A stretch of 64,000 nucleotides of DNA from positions 104,451,773-104,515,772 of the forward strand of contig NC_080423.1 of assembly GCF_029873635.1 (NCBI RefSeq), read 5' to 3'. The position numbers and the translations under genes are program-made. Numbering within the stretch: position 1 is the first letter of the stretch; each line of letters begins with the position of its first letter. Under the pieces are notes generated by a model. The model was not told where the DNA came from and did not search any database. It was given only the letters and a program-made list of their open reading frames with translations. Shown here in pieces: positions 58,285-64,000 of the stretch. This stretch comes from Malania oleifera (lineage: Eukaryota > Streptophyta > Magnoliopsida > Santalales > Ximeniaceae).

Positions 58285-59493
58285 GATAAACATATCCATG
58301 CAGGAAGAAGACGATCGATCGAGAAGGATTGAAGTTTAGTGTAATGTACGTACTTGCATGGTTTGTGGATGTTAATAACTATGGAGATCAGGAGCATGCA
58401 GGGTGTTCGAGATGTAAGAATAAGTAAGTGATGCATCAGTCGTACGTGGAAAGTGTAAAATGTGGGTGTGGTTAATTATAGGGTTTTTGTCGAAGAGTTT
58501 TATGTTTTGTTTGTCTGGTTAATTATTGTGGTTCTTTGTTGAAAGGCATGCATGCAGAAATGCATGTCGCATGTTTTTATAGGAGCAAATTAATTAACAT
58601 TTGCTATTGCCAAAAATAAATTGATAGGATCTTCATTTCGTTTTTAATTAGTTTGTTTTGTTATAAATTAAAGAAAATATCTAATTAGTGACCTTCTTTG
58701 AGTATTCTTAAACATGTTTCAGTGTTCTTAAACATGGTTAATGATTTTGGCAACTGCCCGAGTTGTAAATTAAAGAAAATATCTAATTAGCTAGTGACCT
58801 TAATCCTCAGTGTTCCTCGACATGACTGATTTTGGCAATATATAATCAGAGTTTAAAGCTTTTACAACGTTTAAATGTAGGAGCATGCTAATTAATTACG
58901 TTTTATAATTTATCAAATTATAAATTCAAGCAATACCTTACTAATATATGCAATACAAAGCAAATTGAAAAGTTTTTTATTCGTATATTTATACAGTTTT
59001 TTACCATATAAATTACTCTCATGGGCGAAGCATGAATCATCTTACTAGTCTAAACGTACTAATCAACATAAACATGCATTTAAATGAACTAAATATGGAT
59101 TTTGATTTTTTTTTTATTTGATTATCTATCTAATATGTACGCATGGATTATTCTTGATTTGCCAAGTGTTCAAGAGTGCACTAATTTTATACGTATTTTG
59201 TGTAAATATTGATATCTCACCATGCATCATAAATTTAAAGCATGCACCCTCACCTCTCACGTGTACTCTTGATAATATGTACAATTATTTAGTTAAATTT
59301 TTATTTCTAATATTAACGGTCTGTTTGGAACTTGGAAAATTTTAAGTAAAGGAAAAGAAAATATGAAAGAATCTTTTTTTTTTTTTTTTTATATTTAGCT
59401 CTCAAGGAAAGCAGGAAATAAAAATTAAAATTAAAATTAAACAAAAAAATATTCCTTAATTTTTAACCACATTAAAATAAATTTCTGTTTTTA
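58285..59493 (+). other. SOBIR1 3' region and AT-rich intergenic DNA
   Basis: The 3' untranslated region starts at 58285. A canonical AATAAA lies at 58615-58620, and GT/T-rich stretches near 58440-58560 could also support 3'-end formation. No further gene is seen before the histone fragment. Confidence 0.5.
58664..58850. repeat. Local duplication, about 103-bp period
   Basis: The phrase AAATTAAAGAAAATATCTAA occurs near 58666 and 58769, followed in both cases by GTGACCTT and later GATTTTGGCAA. Confidence 0.65.
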
Positions 59494-59496
59494 CTA

Positions 59497-60024
<528 letters not shown>

Positions 60025-62520
60025 TGGCCTCTTTAACTGATGTTGTTCACCCTATAGAGATTGTTCTAAATAGCTCCAACTATAATGCATGGGCCCAACA
60101 AAAGTCAGTTTTTTTGATTGGTCGGAGATTATGACGTTTTGTCATTGGAACAAAACAAAACCCACAAAAACTGACACGCAATCAACAGAAGAGTTTGATG
60201 AGGCTCTTAATGAATGGGAAAGTACTCACTGTAAGATCCTTTCCTAATTTATTAACACATCCATTCCTACTATTCAGAGTCTACTTCCTAAATTTCGTAA
60301 TGCCAAACTTGCTTAGGATTTTTCTGGCCAAACGATACAACTATGGTAGTGATGCTGCTCTCGAGTTTCAGTTGGAAACTAAACTTTCCCAGATGCGTTA
60401 GGAACCTGGACAATCTATTGCCGAATTTCATGCTCAAGTTAGTGGCATTTGGGATCAGCTTTCTTAAGCTGACCCTGCTTTTTTCGATAAACGAATGATT
60501 AAAACTCAGTTTGCTCGCACCATTAAAGTCTTTCGGTCCGATAATGCCCTGGAATATACTTCTACCCCTTTCATTGAAGAACTTCGAGAGGCCGGCACTT
60601 TATCCCATCGATCTTGTCCATCCACCTCCCAACATAATGGTCGTGCCAAAAACGTAAGCACCGTCACATCCTTTTGGGGTGAAAGCTGCTCTTATCACTG
60701 TTTACACTATTAATCAGGTTCCAACCCATACTCTTTCCAATAAATCTCCTTATGAGGCTCTATATGGAAAGGTACCTGATTATTTTCTTCTCAAAGTTTT
60801 TGGTTGTGCTTGCTTTTTTTTGCTTCCACCTCATGAACATACAAAACTTGAATCTCGCTCTCGTCTCTGTTGCTTTCTTGGTTATGGCATTGAACACAAG
60901 GGTTATCGGCACTATGACCCCATAGCCCAGCGTCTTCGCGTCTCTTGGCATGTTCAGTTTTGAGAACACAAAATGTTCGCTAGTATCTCTCCATTTTCTT
61001 CCGATTGTCTCTCATACTCCCCCAATTTCACTGATCCTACCCTCGATCCCCCTCCCATATCGCAAAGCTTGTTCTATTCCTATTTTGCAACAATATATGT
61101 TTGAAGAACTTGATGCACTTCACAAAACTCATACTTGGGACCTGGTTGACCTACCTCTTGGTAAGACTGTGGTTGGAACAAATGGGTGTATAAACAAAAA
61201 ACAAACTCTGACGGTTCTGAAGTACGACATAAAGCTCGTTTAGTGGCAAAGGGCTTTACTTAGGAATATGACATTGATTATGAGGAGACATTTGCCCCTG
61301 TTGCTCGTATTACCTTTGTTCGCCCCCTTTTGGCTGTTGCCTTTGCTTGGCGATGGCCTTTATTTCAGATGGATGTCAAGAATGCCTTCTTACATGGTAA
61401 TTTGGTTGAGGAGGTATATATGCAGCCCCCTCCTGGGTATCCTCATTCTCCTGGTCAGGTTTGTCGTCTCTGCCGTGCTTTATATGGGCTTAAGTAAGTT
61501 CCTCGTGCTTGGTTTGCCAAGTTCAGCTCCACTATTGCCCAGCTTGGGTTTGCCTCTAGCCCCTATGATTTAGCTCTTTTTACCCATCACACTGCTACTT
61601 GCATCACTCTTCTACTACTTTATGGTGATGATATGATCATTACTGATGACGATACTTCTGGTATTCATGATCTTAAGCAATTTCTGTGTTGACAATTTGA
61701 GATGAAAGACCTCGGTTCTCTTCTCTACTTCCTTGGCTTAGAAGTGTCCCCTACCTCTGATGGCTACTCCTTGACCCAAGCCAAATATGCCTCTGATCTT
61801 CTCACCCATGCTGGCCTCACCGATTGTAAGATAACTAATAGTCCGCTGGAGCCCAACATCAAACTCTGTCCTACTGATGGGGAGCTCCTTCCTGATGCCA
61901 CTCGTTACTGACAGCTCGTTGGGAGCTTGATTTATCTCACTGTCACTCGACCGAACATTGCCTATGCGGTGCGCCTTGTTAGTCAGTTTATGTAGGCTCC
62001 TCAGTCTATTCACTATGTCATTGTTCTTCGCATCTTACGATATGTGAAAGGCACCTTATTTCATGGCTTTTTTTTTTTTCCTCTCACTCATCCTTGACAT
62101 TACAAGTTTATTCCGATGTTGGGTAGGGGACCCTACTAATCAACGGTCTACCACTGGTTTTCTTTTTTTGCTTAGTGACTCTCTTATCTCTTGGCGGAGC
62201 AAAAAGCAGACTTTTGTTGCTCGCTCTAGCACTGAGGCTAAGTATCGGGCTCTTGCTGATACTGCTTCTGGGCTTCTTTGGCTTCGTTGGCTTCTCCAAG
62301 TTCCTCAGCCCTCGAGCACTCCGCTTTATTGTGACAATCATAGTGTTGTCCAGATCGCTCACAACGCACCAAACATATCGAGATCGACCGTCATTTTGTG
62401 CGTCATCATCTTCAGGACGGGACACTTCGCCTCTTGTTAGTTCATTCGACTAATCAGTTGGCTGATATCTTCACGAAATCTCATGAACGTAGTCGTCATC
62501 GTGCTTTAGTCTGCAAACTC
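60025..62520 (+). pseudogene. Copia gag-pol remnant with large internal deletion
   Basis: Opens with an ATG at about 60025 and a Copia Gag start (SNYNAWAQQKSVFLIGRR). Gag breaks off near 60490 and joins directly to the integrase core (KVFRSDNALEY), so the rest of gag, protease and the first half of integrase are gone. Then follow the integrase C-terminal region (SPYEALYGKVPDY), reverse transcriptase ([24 protein letters not shown]) and RNase H (SWRSKKQTFVARSSTEAKYR). The active-site YVDD reads YGDD. More than ten stops and frameshifts are present. A poly-T expansion near 62070 disrupts RNase H. It ends against the Gypsy LTR at 62523. Confidence 0.9.
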
Positions 62521-62852
62521 CATATAATGACCCGAAGAATAATGTCATTTAAATAATAAAGAATGAGAGAAATAGAAACACGAACAAAAGGAGACATTAG
62601 ATTTCGTCGACGACGTTACATTTTGGATATAATAACCCCAGAAATTTTCCAAGCACTCGTCGATGAACACAGGCGTTTCATCGACGAGGGTTCTTCAGCA
62701 TCTCATTGACGAGGTCCCATCTCATTGACGAGAAGATACCGAGAGAGAATTATTGGGAAGTCTAAAATTCGTCGACAAGGGGGCAGGTTCGTCGACGAAC
62801 TTTCTATAGGACTCGTCGATGAGGTGACGTGGCTTGTCAACGAATCCCGCAG

Positions 62853-62859
62853 TATAAAT
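62853..62859 (+). promoter_or_regulatory. TATA box of Gypsy LTR
   Basis: TATAAAT, about 20 bp after the last palindromic motif and before a CT-rich leader. Confidence 0.55.
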
Positions 62860-62898
62860 AATGCAAAAACTCGATTAAACGCAGATTTTCAGCTCCGT

Positions 62899-62900
<2 letters not shown>

Positions 62901-62963
<63 letters not shown>
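62901..62963. repeat. (CT)n microsatellite
   Basis: About 31 CT units in the LTR leader, at the same place as the GA tract (opposite strand) in the 47116-49346 copy. Confidence 0.95.
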
Positions 62964-62967
<4 letters not shown>

Positions 62968-64000
62968 CGACATCTCCTCCATCTCTCTTCGATTTTGGTC
63001 CCGTCAGTCACCGGATTAACGATTTAAGGCCACCACAACGCTCCTGGGGGAGTTCTCTTCAAGTTTGCTAGGGCGGATCGTCGGTGGGATCGAGTCGAAT
63101 TTCTTTCTAGAATCAGGGTAAGACCTTTTAGTCAAATTTTGACCTTCTGGCAATTGTAGAAAATGATGTAAGTCAAGAAATATTGATATTCTGTTATGAC
63201 AAATGTGGTTTTCAGGGTGTGAAATAGGAAGCCCTGTGGTGTAGGACCAGTATACGATAGAGGCTTTTCAACAGTTAGGTAAGGGAAACATGCTATGCTA
63301 GGAAAACCTACAATGATTTCAGTATGAAGTTTATGTTTTTACCAGATTATTATTCAAAGCAGAAATTTATGCAATTTATTATTAAGATTAAAGTGTTTTA
63401 AATTATTATGTGGCATGAGAGTATGAATATCGTATAGAAATATGTTTATATAGTATTTTCAGGAATATGTTTTACAGAATATATAGGCAGTAAAATGCAT
63501 TTACAACATCTTTCATAATATTATGATTTTACAGTTTTACAGCACCATAACAGGTAGATTCACAGTTATCTCAGAAAAATACAATTGATGTAGTTACAGA
63601 TTATTAGAGCATCATGGTTTATACATTTATTACAGAATCATGGTACAACAGTTAGTTGTATATAGAAATGTATTATATAGTATCAGACCATGATGGATCA
63701 AACAGCAGAGCACGGTACCGTAGCTACATATATACAGATATTCAGTTTAGAGTGTAACACTTAACTCAGATAGTAAGTGGTATGAGATCGATCGTGCCTA
63801 GTTGTGGATAGGCTCCCCATCAGATATGGGTTGAGGAGGGCCAATCTGATCGAGGAGTAGAGTGGTTTACCCTGGTCAGCTAGCTAGGATAGATCCAGCC
63901 TTTGGACTACACAACCCTATCATGAGGAATTAAATCATGACATACAACCATTTAGAGAAATATTCTCAGATATTATAGTATTATCAGATTTTTTGAAATA

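Larger units (their letters stand above)
62523..64000 (+). mobile_element. Gypsy LTR, same family as 20805-22864, cut by the window end
   Basis: Starts TATAATGACCCGAAGAATAA, matching the start of the 47116-49346 copy (minus strand TGTAACGACCCGAA); the terminal TG has become TA. TCGTCGACGA-type motifs occupy 62606-62845, the TATA box is at 62853-62859, a CT microsatellite follows, and a donor-like CAGGGTAAG lies at about 63118. Matching downstream blocks (near 63700-63940) include AGGCTCCCCATC-AGATATGGGTTGA and ACAACCCTATCATGAGG. Whether it is solo or part of a full element cannot be seen. Confidence 0.88.

Noticed and set aside
57379-58299. 306-codon antisense open frame over the SOBIR1 kinase domain (and a 260-codon one at 57654-58436)
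   Set aside because: These are shadows of a GC-rich coding sequence. The translations are Arg/His/Pro-rich with no domain, and the sense strand encodes an intact conserved kinase.

Overview
This is a plant nuclear window, most likely from an angiosperm. The evidence is nested LTR retrotransposons of the Ty1/Copia and Ty3/Gypsy groups, plant-type PPR and histone H4 fragments, abundant AT and GA microsatellites, and one intact receptor-kinase gene. I cannot name the species. No prokaryotic features are present. Only one host gene is clearly intact: a single-exon SOBIR1 orthologue at 56323-58284 (+). It encodes the co-receptor kinase that partners leucine-rich-repeat receptor-like proteins in immunity. 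Almost everything else is transposable-element sequence of very different ages.

Layout. 1-7421: remains of what looks like a long Tat-type Gypsy LTR, split by a very young Copia element (496-5939; LTRs identical by eye; 5-bp target duplication GTGTA). 7422-10150: degraded low-copy DNA with a PPR-protein fragment. 10152-11368: about 20 short inverted-repeat units resembling the subterminal region of a CACTA transposon. 11369-14716: 3' end and about 2-kb LTR of a SIRE/Maximus-like Copia element. 14717-16514: inverted fragments of Copia pol and Tat-type Gypsy gag. 17027-23611: a solo LTR that itself contains two further solo LTRs, all three with target duplications. 23826-34953: a SIRE-like Copia element with about 1.96-kb LTRs, whose reverse transcriptase is split by a solo LTR. 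34954 to about 36360: leader and LTR of the older Tat element. 36361-40634: AT-rich intergenic DNA. 40635-53502: older LTR pieces flanking a decayed chromovirus (41914-52791, minus) that carries a solo LTR with TSD CAATC. 53503-58284: AT-rich upstream region and SOBIR1. 58285-62522: SOBIR1 downstream DNA, a truncated histone H4 pseudogene and a heavily deleted Copia remnant. 62523-64000: the first 1.48 kb of another Gypsy LTR that runs off the window.

The most interesting signals are architectural. (1) Several unrelated LTR families carry a cluster of short, family-specific motifs just upstream of the TATA box. Three families, Copia and Gypsy, share a GTCGAC-centred palindrome. (2) Five Gypsy-type LTR copies from four families carry an intron-like pair, with a CAGGTAAG-type donor in the leader and a CAG acceptor behind a conserved block, about 0.8-3.1 kb apart as the sequence now stands. 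(3) The solo-LTR nests give an explicit insertion chronology. I found no convincing new gene system.
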